Below, one piece after another: positions 33,251 to 43,099 of a stretch of 64,000 nucleotides of DNA; position 1 is the stretch's first letter; every line of letters begins with the position of its first letter. The stretch spans positions 144,060-208,059 of the forward strand of contig JBBHKE010001545.1 in assembly GCA_037447655.1 (NCBI GenBank), written 5' to 3'. Position numbers and translations under genes: made by a program. Below the pieces are notes generated by a model. That model was not told the origin of the DNA and searched no databases. It saw only the letters and a program-made list of their open reading frames with translations. The DNA comes from Zygnema cylindricum (taxonomy: Eukaryota > Streptophyta > Zygnematophyceae > Zygnematales > Zygnemataceae).

Positions 33251-34290
33251 GACAGAGCACTAATTCTTTTCCTCTCCTCACAAACCTTCCGACCAAACAC
33301 CACATCGGAGGAGGAGGAACGAGTAAAGAAAAGGGCTAAAAGATGTCTTTGGCTAGGTGGTTCGCTAGTTCGATTTTTAGCGGAGAGTAGTTACAAACAC
33401 GTGGCACGCCCGACTAAACACCTCTCGCTGATTGAACAAATTCACACCGAGTTGGGCCACTATAGGACCAAATGCACCTTAAGTTTGCTGTAGGCACGCT
33501 ATTGGTGGTCTGGGATGCAATCTGATGTCGTTGCGGCATTGCATAAGTGTGCAATATGTGATTGTCTACATACCTCTTTTAGCAACCGGCAGACTACCCT
33601 CCAACCATTACCCATCAAGGGGTTATTTTACCGCTGGTCGTGCGATTTGGCAGGCCCATTCCTGAAATCTCGGAGGGGGAAACAATACATAATGATCATG
33701 ATTGAAAATTTTAGCAAATGGGTTGAAGCAGTAGCGTTACCACATAAAACTGCTAAGCTCACCACCGTCGCTTTTAAAGAACATGTCCTTATCAGATACG
33801 GCGCTCCAGCCGAATTCCTCACTGATCAAGGGACTGAATTCCGCGGAGAATTCCAAGAAATGCTAGATGACGCTCTCATAGACCATCGTTGAACAAGCCG
33901 CGATCATCCACAGGCTGATGGATTGGCGGAACGTGCAGTTCAGACCTTCAAGTGGGCATTAGGGAACCATTGACGAGTCACTTGGCTATATTGCCATGGG
34001 GTATCGAATGTCGGTACAGGCAAGTCTTGCTAATTTTAATCCGTACTATGTCTTATTTGGGCGTCAACCCTTCCTGGGTAGGAATATCCAGAAAGCCGCA
34101 AGCTTTCCTCTTCCCTAACTGTCTGACGGGGTTTTTCTGGAAGAACTTACTAACAGGGTGTTGCTTTTTGCCCAAGAGATGCCCATGGCTTTTGACAACC
34201 TGCAGATCGCCCAGCACTGAGATACTTTACGCTTTGCCACTACACGCAGCAGCGGCTACCGGGCTACCGGCCCTAACAGAAGCCTTATCG
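33250..34290 (+). pseudogene. Gypsy-2 integrase
   Basis: The zinc-binding H-T-E-L-G-H and C-A-I-C-D pairs (about 33440-33555) form the HHCC finger. The core shows S-C-D-L-A-G-P-F (first Asp), F-L-T-D-Q-G-T-E-F (second Asp) and Q-A-D-G-L-A-E-R-A-V-Q (Glu), the D,D,E triad of retroviral-type integrases. Stops at 33491-33493, 33890-33892 and near 33971, and several shifts after 33960, break it. The end carries a tail G-V-Y...I-I-E-V...L-Q-G-A-D-T-R-T that resembles the C-terminal module of gypsy integrases. Confidence 0.85.
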
Positions 34291-34291
34291 A

Positions 34292-34726
34292 GTGGGAGTC
34301 TATGTCTACTTACGGCGCCAATCCTTACGGCGCCAATCCTTCGATACCTTGGACACAGATGTTTCACCTCATATTCTCCGAATAATCGAAGTAGATACGA
34401 ATGGCATGCTAAGACTTCAAGGAGCAGATACGCGAACCTTGCGGGAGCATTCAAAGAACTGTGCTCCATGTTATTTACCGGATCTTTCCCAAGACATGGA
34501 CCCTATGCGTATGCCTATCACTAAGGCTACAGAATGCACACTTTGCAACCGAGCCTACGCAGAAACATCAATGCTTCTATGCGACCATTGCAACCAAGGA
34601 TTTCACATGGAGTGTTTGGTTCCTCCATTAACAGCAGTTCCGGACGGTCATTAGTTTTGTCACGGCTGCCGAGAGTTACCACTCGTATTGGCCAGCTCTT
34701 CGGCAAGCTAAAGAGCTAGGGGGGGA
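34292..34726 (+). pseudogene. Gypsy-2 pol C-terminus with PHD finger
   Basis: The frame from 34292 runs 120 residues to a TAG at 34652-34654 and continues in frame past it. Residues at 34535-34669 give C-x2-C, then C-D-H-C, then H-M-E-C, then F-C-H-G-C. This complete C4-H-C3 set is the PHD zinc-finger pattern (C-T-L-C...L-L-C-D-H-C-N-Q-G-F-H-M-E-C). The TAG falls between D-G-H and F-C-H, where PHD fingers usually have Trp. PHD fingers generally read histone H3 tails. Their role here, perhaps steering integration or the encoded methyltransferase, is inference. A 15-bp in-frame duplication lies at about 34312-34341. The polypurine tract follows within 60 bases, so the PHD is the last coding module of the element. 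Confidence 0.82.
34715..34726 (+). other. Gypsy-2 polypurine tract
   Basis: AGCTAGGGGGGGA sits just after the PHD-finger coding end and just before the sequence repeated at 36106. This is the normal place for plus-strand priming next to the 3' LTR. Confidence 0.6.
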
Positions 34727-36105
34727 ATAAACTGAGCCTCCTAACTTCCTCTCTCACTCCAGCTTTTCTTTTTCTTGTGAAATGTTTATTTGTTGTTTGG
34801 TGCCTGTACAAATTTATGCTACCAATTCTTTTCTATGTCACGACATTTTTTTTGCTGATTTTTTCATCCTTTTCTTTTGCATCTGATTGTGTTGCATCTT
34901 TATCATTTCGTTTGTCACATGCACGACAGCTGTAATGCCGCATTGTGTTGCCACATTTTAATTATATTTAATCACATTCTAACTGCATTTTTATTATATT
35001 TGATCCTCATGTAAACGGTATGTATAAACTAACGCCACACTAATTTGTATTGTGGTATGTTTCGGTGGCGACAGGACCGTACATATTTTCGTTGACGCCG
35101 TGAAACCCGCAAACATTTTGAAGTTCGTACGTCTATTCATTAGGCGCCAGAATTTACGCGAACAAGTCTAAATTTTGTATGTACGATTGGCGAACTGAAG
35201 CGCCAACCTGGAAATATGTCAGGACCAACGCGAGTTTGAACGCGCATCTACGGCCGCGGATGATTTAGACGAACGAACGATTGTGATTCGAACTGCACAC
35301 GGCAACGCGATTGGTCCATTTTAAGTCGTGGACCCTTGGAGGTCTCAAGCATTTATATGTAGCATAAGAAGGTTTTTATCGTAGGCTGTAGATTTTGTAA
35401 CGTAAGGCAAACGATTCTGGTCGCCTATTGGCCAGAATCCAAACTAGGCGCAGACAACTACATAAAACACATGTATTTGTAGTAGGTTAGATGCTCAGCT
35501 GTAGACTTCATACTTAGCAAATTTTAGGAGAATTATGTGCTCACAATTTCAAGAGCACAAGAATTCTCTTTTTGGAAGATTTGACCTAAACTTAGAGGAT
35601 TTTTCTTGTGAAATTGTCATGATAGTTTTAGTGACTATTTTTCTGGTCATTAAGCGTTTTGCTGCTTAGCTCTTACTTTCTTTCTCTGTAAACCTGCCTG
35701 ACAAATTAATCTACGCGGCTCACACCGAGGCCTAACGGGTTTCCCTTCACTTCTTCTCTCGTCCGATCAAGTGGATTGATGCTCAACCTTCTTTCTCAAG
35801 TTGTTGCTGAACCTTGGATTGTGATAGCACATTTTTGGGTTTGTTGTGTGGTTTACTAGGTGATAGTGGAATAGGGTTGGCTTTCCTTGTATGTTTTGTG
35901 TGTGACTAAATCTGGGTGATAGTGGATTAGGGTTGGCTTTCCTTGTATGTTTTGTGTGTGACTAAATCTAGTTATCTCAGATTTGCTCGCAGTTTGCTAC
36001 ATTTTCAGTTTGTGTGTTGTGATATTAAGTTAAATCTTTATTTATTGAACTCCTGTAAGGAATATAAACTGGCCAAGGAGCCTAGTGGCTATCCGTTGGC
36101 TTAAT
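34727..36105 (+). repeat. Probable gypsy-2 3' LTR
   Basis: The stretch begins AATAAACTGAGCC right after the polypurine tract. The same opening sequence, for about 200 bp at high similarity, starts again at 36106, so the unit is about 1.38 kb. It has no coding motifs. It includes a 2 x 55-bp tandem duplication at 35859-35969. A TTTATATG element near 35352 could be a promoter. The 5' partner LTR is not in view, so the boundaries are provisional. Confidence 0.5.
35859..35969. repeat. Two-copy tandem repeat of about 55 bp
   Basis: Units at about 35859-35913 and 35914-35969 are nearly identical (GGTGATAGTGGAATAGGG and GGTGATAGTGGATTAGGG, then a shared rest). Confidence 0.9.
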
Positions 36106-36308
36106 AATAAACTGAGCCTGGTAGCTTCCTCTCTCACTCTACTTTTTCCTTTTCTTGTGATATGTGTATTTGTTGTTTGTTGCCTGTACAAATATCTACT
36201 TCCAATTCTCTTCTATGTCACGACCTTTTTTTTGCTGATTTCTTCATCCTTTTCTTTTGCAGCTGATTGTGTTGCATGTTTATCATTTCGTTTGTCACAT
36301 GCACGACA
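36106..36308. repeat. Second, truncated copy of the LTR start
   Basis: About 200 bp repeat 34726-34928 (AATAAACTGAGCC through TGTCACATGCACGACA). It ends exactly where the trinucleotide satellite begins. It could be the start of a second, tandem LTR disrupted by the satellite. Confidence 0.75.
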
Positions 36309-37812
36309 ATGATCATCATCATCATCATCATCATAATGATCGTCATAATCGTCACGATCGTCATGATGGTCATGTTCGTCATGATCGTCATGATCATCAT
36401 TATCATCATCATGATCGTCATTATCGCCATGATCGTCATGATTATCATGATCGTCATGATCCTCATGAGCGTCATAATCGTCATGATCATCATGATCGTC
36501 ATGATCGTCATCATTGGCATCATCATCTTCCTGATCGTCATCATCATCATCATCCTCATGATCGTCATCATCCTCATGATTGTCATCATCGTCATGTTCG
36601 TTATGATCGTCATCATCGTCATCATCGTCATCATCGTCATTATTGTCATCATCATCATCATCATCATGATCGTCATGATCGTCATCATCATCATCATCGT
36701 CGTCATCATGATTGTCATCATCGTCACGATCGTAATGATCGTCATCATCATCATCATCATCATCCTCATCATCATCATGATCGTCATCATTATCATCATC
36801 ATCATCATCATCGTCATCGTTGCCACGATCATCATCATCATCATGATCGTCATGATCGTCATGATCGTCATGATCGCCATGATCGCCATGAGCATCATGA
36901 TCTTCATGATCGTCATGATCGTCATGATCATCATCATCGTCATCATCATCATCATCGTCATCATCGTCATCATCCTCATCATTGTCATCATCATCATCAT
37001 CATCATCGTCATGATCGTCATCATCATCATCATCATCATCATCGTCATCGTCATCATGATTGTCATCATCGTCACGATCGTCATGATCATCATAATCGTT
37101 ATGATCGTCATGATCGTCATCATCATCATGATCATCATAATCATCACGATCTTCATGATTGTCATGTTCGTCATGTTCGTGATAATGGTCGTCATCGTCA
37201 TGATCATCACAATCGTCATCATCTTCATTATCGTCATGTTTGTCATGATCATCATGATCGTCATGATCGTCATGATCGTCATGATCGTCAACTTCGTCAT
37301 GATCGTCATAATCATAATCGTCATGATCGTCATCATCATCATGATCGTCATAATCGTCACGATCGTCATGATGGTCATGTTCGTCATGTTCGTCATAATC
37401 GTCATCATCGACATCGTCGTCATATCGTCATGATCGTCACGATCGTCATGATCGTCACGATCATCATGATCGTCATGATCGTCATGATCGTCACGATCCT
37501 CATGATCGTCACGATCATCATGATCGTCACGATCGTCATCATCATCACGATCGTCATCATCGTCATGATCGTCATTATCGCCATGATCGCCATGATCGCC
37601 ATGATCGTCATGATTATCATCATCATGATCATCATGATCATGATCATCATCATCATTATCATCATCATCGTCATAATCGTCACTATCGTCAGAATGGTCA
37701 TGTTCATCATGATCGTCATAATCATCATTATCATCATCATCATGATCGTCATCATCGCCATGATCGTCATGATTTTCATGATTGTCTGGATCGTCGTCAT
37801 ACACATCATCAT

Positions 37813-37843
<31 letters not shown>

Positions 37844-39277
37844 GTCATGATCGTCATCATCATCATCATCATCATCATTATCGTCATCATCCTCTAGATT
37901 GTCATCATCATCATCATCGTCATGATCGTCATGTTCGTCATGTTCGTCATGATCGTCATCATCATCATCATCATCATAATCATTATCGTCATCATCGTCC
38001 TGATCCTCATCATCATCATCATCGTTATGATCGTCATGATCGTCATGTTCGTCATAATCGTCACGATCGTCATGATCGTCATCATCATCATCATCATCAT
38101 CATCGTCACGATCGTCATGATCGTCATAATCGTCATCATCGTCACGATCGTCATGATCGTCATCATCATCATTATCATCATCATCATCATCATCCTCATC
38201 ATCATCATGATCGTCATCATCATCATCATCATCATCATCGTCATCATTGCCACGATCGTCATGTTGGTCATGTTCGTCATGATCGTCACGATGATGATGA
38301 TGATCATCGTCATCATGATCATCATGATCGTCATGATCGTCATGATCGCCATGATCGTCATGAGCCTCATGATCGTCATGATCGTCATGATCGTCATGAT
38401 CGTCATTATCGTCATTATTGTCGTCATCGTCATCATCGTCATCATCGTCATCATTGTCATCTTCATCATCATCATGATCCTCATGATCGTCATCATCATC
38501 ATCATCATCATCATCATCGTCATGATTGTCATCATCGTCACGATCGTCACGATCGTCATAATCGTTATGATCGTCATCATCGTCATTATCTTCATGATAG
38601 TTATGATCGTCATGATCGTTATGATCGTCATGATCGTCATCATCATCATGATTGTCATAATCGTGAGGATCGTCATGATGGTCATGTTCGTCATGTTTGT
38701 CATCATCGTCATCATCGTCATCATCGTCATCATCGTCATCATCGTCATAATCGTCATCATCTTCATTATCGTCATGTTTGTCATGATCGTCATGATCTTC
38801 ATGATCGTCATGATCGTCATCTTCGTCATGATCTTCATGATGTTCTTCATCGTCACGATCGTCATCATCGTCATAATCGTCTTGATCGCCATGATCGTCA
38901 TGATCGTCATCTTCGTCATGATCATCACCATGTTCTTCATCGTCACGATCGCCATGATCGTCACGATCGTCACGATCGTCATGATCGTCATGATCGTCAT
39001 GATCGTCATGGTCGTCATGATCGTCATCATCATGATCGTCATGATCGTCATCATCATCATCATCATCATCATGATCGTCATAATCGTCACGATCGTCATG
39101 ATGGTCAAGTTCCTCATGATCGTCATGATCATCATTATCATCATCATCATTATCGTCATGATTGCCATGATCGTCATGAGCGTCATGATCGTCATGATCG
39201 TCATGATCGTCATGATCGTCATCATCATCATCATCGTCATCATTGTCATCATGGTCATCATTGTCATCATCATCATG

Positions 39278-39315
<38 letters not shown>

Positions 39316-39482
39316 CCTCATCATCATCATGATCGTCATCATCATCATCATCATCCTCATCATCATCATTATCGTCATCATTGTCCTGATCGTCATCATC
39401 ATCATGATCGCCATGTTCGTCATGATCGTCATGTTCGTCATCATCTTCATCATCGTCATCATCGTCATCATCGTCATCATCG

Positions 39483-39519
<37 letters not shown>

Positions 39520-39977
39520 CATCATCATCATGATCGTCATCATCATCATCATAATCATCATCGTCATCATTGCCACGGTCGTCATGTTGGTCATGTTCGT
39601 CATGATCGTCACGGTGATGATGATGATCATCATCATCATGATCGTCATGATCGTCATGATCGTCATGTTCGCCATGATCGTCATGAGCGTCATGATCGTC
39701 ATGATCGTCACGATCGTCATCATCGTCATCATCATCATCATCGTCATCATCGTCGTCATCATCGTCGTCATGGTCATCGTCGTCATCATCGTGATCATCA
39801 TCATCATTGTCATCATCATCGTCGTCATCATCTTCGTCATCATCCTCATCATCATCATCATCATCGTCGTCGCCGTCATCATCAACATCATCGTCATTAT
39901 CATCAACATCAACCTCATCATCATCATCATCGTCGTTGTCGTCATCGTCATCATCATCAACATCAGCACATCATCAA
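36306..39977. repeat. Giant trinucleotide-based satellite, array A (about 3.7 kb)
   Basis: Almost every base belongs to CAT, CGT, CAC or CTT triplets on the plus strand, with GATC every few triplets (9-bp variants such as TCATGATCG). Longer blocks recur, for example CCACGATCGTCATGTTGGTCATG at about 38249 and its near-copy at about 39572. The array also contains short strand flips such as CACGATGATGATGATGATC. Long open frames exist on both strands because most triplet phases lack stops. They encode His/Asp/Arg or Met/Thr/Ile runs and are not treated as genes. Confidence 0.95.
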
Positions 39978-40476
39978 CATAAACATCAACAGCATCAACT
40001 TAACAGATGACCACATGGTCACACCACTCCAGCATGAAATAAGAAAAATATTTCCCAAAATTGATTTGTAGGTAGTTGATTAGTAATGGTGGGCTCCGCC
40101 CAATTGAAAAGATAAGCACACAATCAAAGGTGTTGACACTATTACTTGTGCACAATGAGCAAAGTGATCCCAAGGAAAACCCAATTTCCAATCATCTTAA
40201 CCCGTCATGTCATCCTATTCCTTACAAGATACAACCCTTCACTTCCCAAGGAGGATAAAAAAACGAAAAAAAAACGAAAAAAAATCTTTACCAAATTATG
40301 GTTTTGCAATACAAGAACCGGCAAAAACTACTCTTAAAAGCAAGCACATTTTCAAAGCATGCTAATCGAGTACAAATTGAACTAGTATAGAAAGTAAAAA
40401 CCTAGAGGAAAGTAGATATTATCTCCTCCCTAGAGAACACAAAGACAATACTTAATAACGCTCCGCTACAATTATC
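39978..40476. repeat. Duplicated flank, copy 1
   Basis: About 500 bp repeated at 42239-42753 with a few substitutions and a 9-base length difference near 40137. Both copies follow a CAT-rich array. No coding signal is seen. Confidence 0.92.
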
Positions 40477-41121
40477 GTTGTTTTATCCGCTCCCAATCTA
40501 CCTCTCCCCGCTCTCTCGCCCTCTTCCTCTCCTTCTCATTCTCCCCTTGCCTCTCCCGCTAACATTCTCTCCGTTTTCCCTTCCTTTGTTTTCCCCTATC
40601 CCTCTCCCTCTCGGTTTTCCTTTCCCTACCCGTCCAATCATCATCGCCATCATCATCGTCATCGTCTTTCGTCGTCATCATCATCATTGTTACCATCATC
40701 GTCATCATCTTCGTCATCATCATCATCGTCGTCGTCATCATCATCTTCGTCGTCATCATCGTCATCATCATCGTCATTATCTCATCGTCATCATCATCGT
40801 CAACATCATCATCGTCATCATATCATCGTCATCGTCATCAACATCATCAACATCAACATCATCATCTTCAACATCATCGTCGTCATCATTCTACGGTCCG
40901 AACATACGACAATTCTCTTTGTTATTAATTCATAAAGAGCAACCTCGGAGGCAAATATAATTAATATTGCCAATTACAGTTAAAGAAATATATTTCAGCC
41001 AAAACATTCACTATACCGCAAACATATGTAAATCTCTGATAAACACGTTATACACCGAGAACTTTTGGAATGCCTTTTTTAAACAGTTCCCTTTTTTTTT
41101 TTACAGTGGTTATACATACAA
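40477..41121. repeat. CT-rich tract and short CAT-rich array
   Basis: A pyrimidine-rich tract (about 40490-40640) leads into a 250-bp CAT/CGT-rich array (about 40640-40893). Most of the last 160 bp are nearly identical to 41360-41515. About 230 bp of unassigned AT-rich DNA follow. Confidence 0.8.
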
Positions 41122-41397
41122 TTAAGAGTTTCTCCGTGACCCTCTTTTTCCCTTTGGGGGAGCCATTTCCCATCCCTCTGCTTCCTCCTCTGCGGTCAAC
41201 GAACTTGTCGGTTTTTTGACCGACTTTGACTTTTCTTTTATTTGTTTTTTGGACATATCCACATCCATACTATCTCTATTTTCGGAGCTTCCGGAAGCGA
41301 CATCCATGGCTGCCTCTCTTCTATTGGTACCATCATCTTCGTCAATGACATCATCATCATCTTCGTCGTCATCATCGTCATCATCATCGTCATTATC
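41122..41397 (-). CDS. Acidic C-terminal exon or gene fragment, unrecognised (TSR2-like at best)
   Basis: The minus-strand frame is open from 41397 to a TAA at 41122. It reads an Asp/Glu run, then V-I-D-E-D-D-G, R-R-E-A-A-M-D-V-A-S-G, K-K-Q-I-K-E-K-S-K-S-V-K-K-P, then E-A-E-G-W-E-M-A-P-P-K-G-K-R-G-S-R-R. The mixed composition outside the repeat looks like real protein. An acidic run followed by a D/E-G-W and basic end recalls the C-terminus of the pre-rRNA processing factor TSR2, but this is a resemblance only. No upstream exon was found: to the right lies the CAT array. It could be a pseudogene fragment, and the Asp codons may have seeded the satellite. Confidence 0.35.
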   Translation of the reverse strand, partial: DNDDDDDDDDDEDDDDVIDEDDGTNRREAAMDVASGSSENRDSMDVDMSKKQIKEKSKSVKKPTSSLTAEEEAEGWEMAPPKGKRGSRRNS

Positions 41398-42060
41398 TCA
41401 TCGTCATCAACATCGTCAACATCATCATCGTCATCATATCATCGTCATCGTCATCAACATCATCAACATCAACATCATCATCTTCAACATCATCGTCGTC
41501 ATCATCATCGTCACCATCATCGTCATCATCATTGTCATCATCGTCGTCGTCGTCATCATCATCATCATTGTCATCATCATCATCGTCATTGTCGTCATCT
41601 TCATCGTCGCCATCATCAACATCATCGTCAACATCATCATCGTCAACATCGTCATTGTCGTCGTCGTCGTCGTCATCATCATCATTGTTACCATCATCGC
41701 CATCATCTTCGTCATCATCATCATTATCGTCGTCATCATCATCGTCGTCGTTATCATCGTCATCATCATCGTCATTATCTCATCGTCATCATCATTGTCA
41801 TCATCTCATCTCATCGTCATCAACATCATCAACATCATCATCTTCAACATCATCATCGTCATCATCATCGTCACCATCATCGTCATCATCATTGTCATCA
41901 TCGTCGTCGTCGTCATCATCATCATCATCATCATCATCATGATTATCATCATCATTATCATCATCATCATCATCATCATCGTCGTCGTCGTCAACATCAT
42001 CATCGTCGTCATCATTGTTGTCGTCATCATCGTCATGAACATCGTCATCAACATCATCAA

Positions 42061-42094
<34 letters not shown>

Positions 42095-42238
42095 GTCATC
42101 GCCATCATCATCATCATCGCCATCATCATCATCATCGTCATGATCATCATCATCATCATCGTCATCATCATCGTCATCATCATCGTCATCATCGTCATCA
42201 TCATCAACATCAACATCATCAACATCAGCATCATCTGA
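41330..42238. repeat. Trinucleotide-based satellite, array B (about 0.9 kb)
   Basis: CAT/CGT/CAA-rich triplets as in array A, but with fewer GATC and more CATCAAC triplets. It is followed by the second copy of the roughly 500-bp flank. Its left edge overlaps the Asp-rich frame. Confidence 0.93.
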
Positions 42239-42753
42239 ACATAAACATCAACAGCGTCACATCCTCAACTCAACAGATGATCACACGGTCACACCACTGC
42301 AACACGAAATAAGAAAAATATTTCCCAAAATTGATTTGTAGTTAGTTGATTAATAATGGTGGGCTCCGCCCAATTGAAAAGATAAGCACACAATCAAAGG
42401 TGTTGGAGTCCAACACTATTACTTGTGCACAATGAGCAAAGTGATCCCAAGGAAAACCCAATTTCCAATCATCTTAACCCGTCATGTCATCCAATTCCTT
42501 ACAAGATACAACCCTTCACTTCCCAAGGAGGATAAAAAAACGAAAAAAAAACGATAAAAAAACTTTACCAAATTATGGTTTTGCAATACAAGAACCGGCA
42601 AAAACTACTCTTAAAAGCATGCACATTTTCAAGGCATGCTAATCGAGTACAAATTGAACTAGTATAGAAAGTAAAAACCTAGAGGAAAGTAGATATTATC
42701 TCCTCCCTAGAGAACACAAAGACAATACTTAATAACGCTCCGCTACAATTATC
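42239..42753. repeat. Duplicated flank, copy 2
   Basis: Near-identical partner of 39978-40476, sharing GTGGGCTCCGCCCAATTG and ending at CGCTCCGCTACAATTATC. The array-plus-flank arrangement shows segmental duplication. Confidence 0.92.
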
Positions 42754-43099
42754 AGCTAGCCATTGTCTTTTTTTTGTTGTTGTCGTTGTTGTTTTAACAG
42801 CTACTGTTTATCACCGTGTCGTACGACTTGCAAAAATATGACACGCCTTAAAAATGGTAGGCATGTACCATTTTTTCCATACGTGGGTTTTTCCATCACT
42901 CCAGGTTAAAATGTCCAGAGGATGGGCACAAAACAAAGTGTGATAAAAAAAAAACACCGAAAAATAGCAAAAATAGTATCCCTTGAGCACCTTTTTCGAG
43001 AAACATTTTTGAGTTGACGTTGGGTCATTTCAATCCTCAAAATAAAACTGTCGAGAAAACAGAAACAGGACAAGGTGCCCGATTCAAACACAAGCTCTC

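Larger units (their letters stand above)
16523..36105 (+). mobile_element. Gypsy-2: Ty3/gypsy element with DNMT and PHD finger, interrupted by nested copia elements
   Basis: Segments on the plus strand, in order, are the DNMT-B domain (16524-17757), a linker and gypsy RT (17758-19128), copia material (19129-32591, containing a duplicated gypsy piece at 20188-20829), then RNase H (32592-33250), integrase (about 33420-34290), PHD finger (34535-34669), a polypurine tract (34715-34726) and a probable LTR. The RT-to-RNase H reading continues across the copia insertion (Y-Y-R-K-F-V-P-N then F-S-T-V-A-S-P-L-N). The insertion is flanked by CCTAA and CCTAG. Gag, protease and the 5' LTR are not seen, probably because of the gap. 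Stops and shifts occur in most domains. Confidence 0.78.

Noticed and set aside
36218-39982. Five very long open frames (about 390-690 residues) on both strands in the satellite
   Set aside because: They are mirror products of CAT/CGT/GAT triplets without stops; composition is only His/Asp/Arg, Met/Thr/Ile or Ile/Val/Met, and frames overlap on both strands.
41216-42312. Long His-, Ile- or Ser-rich frames in array B and the short array at 40640-40890
   Set aside because: Same triplet-repeat artefact; no non-repeat protein sequence apart from the short minus-strand tail described separately.
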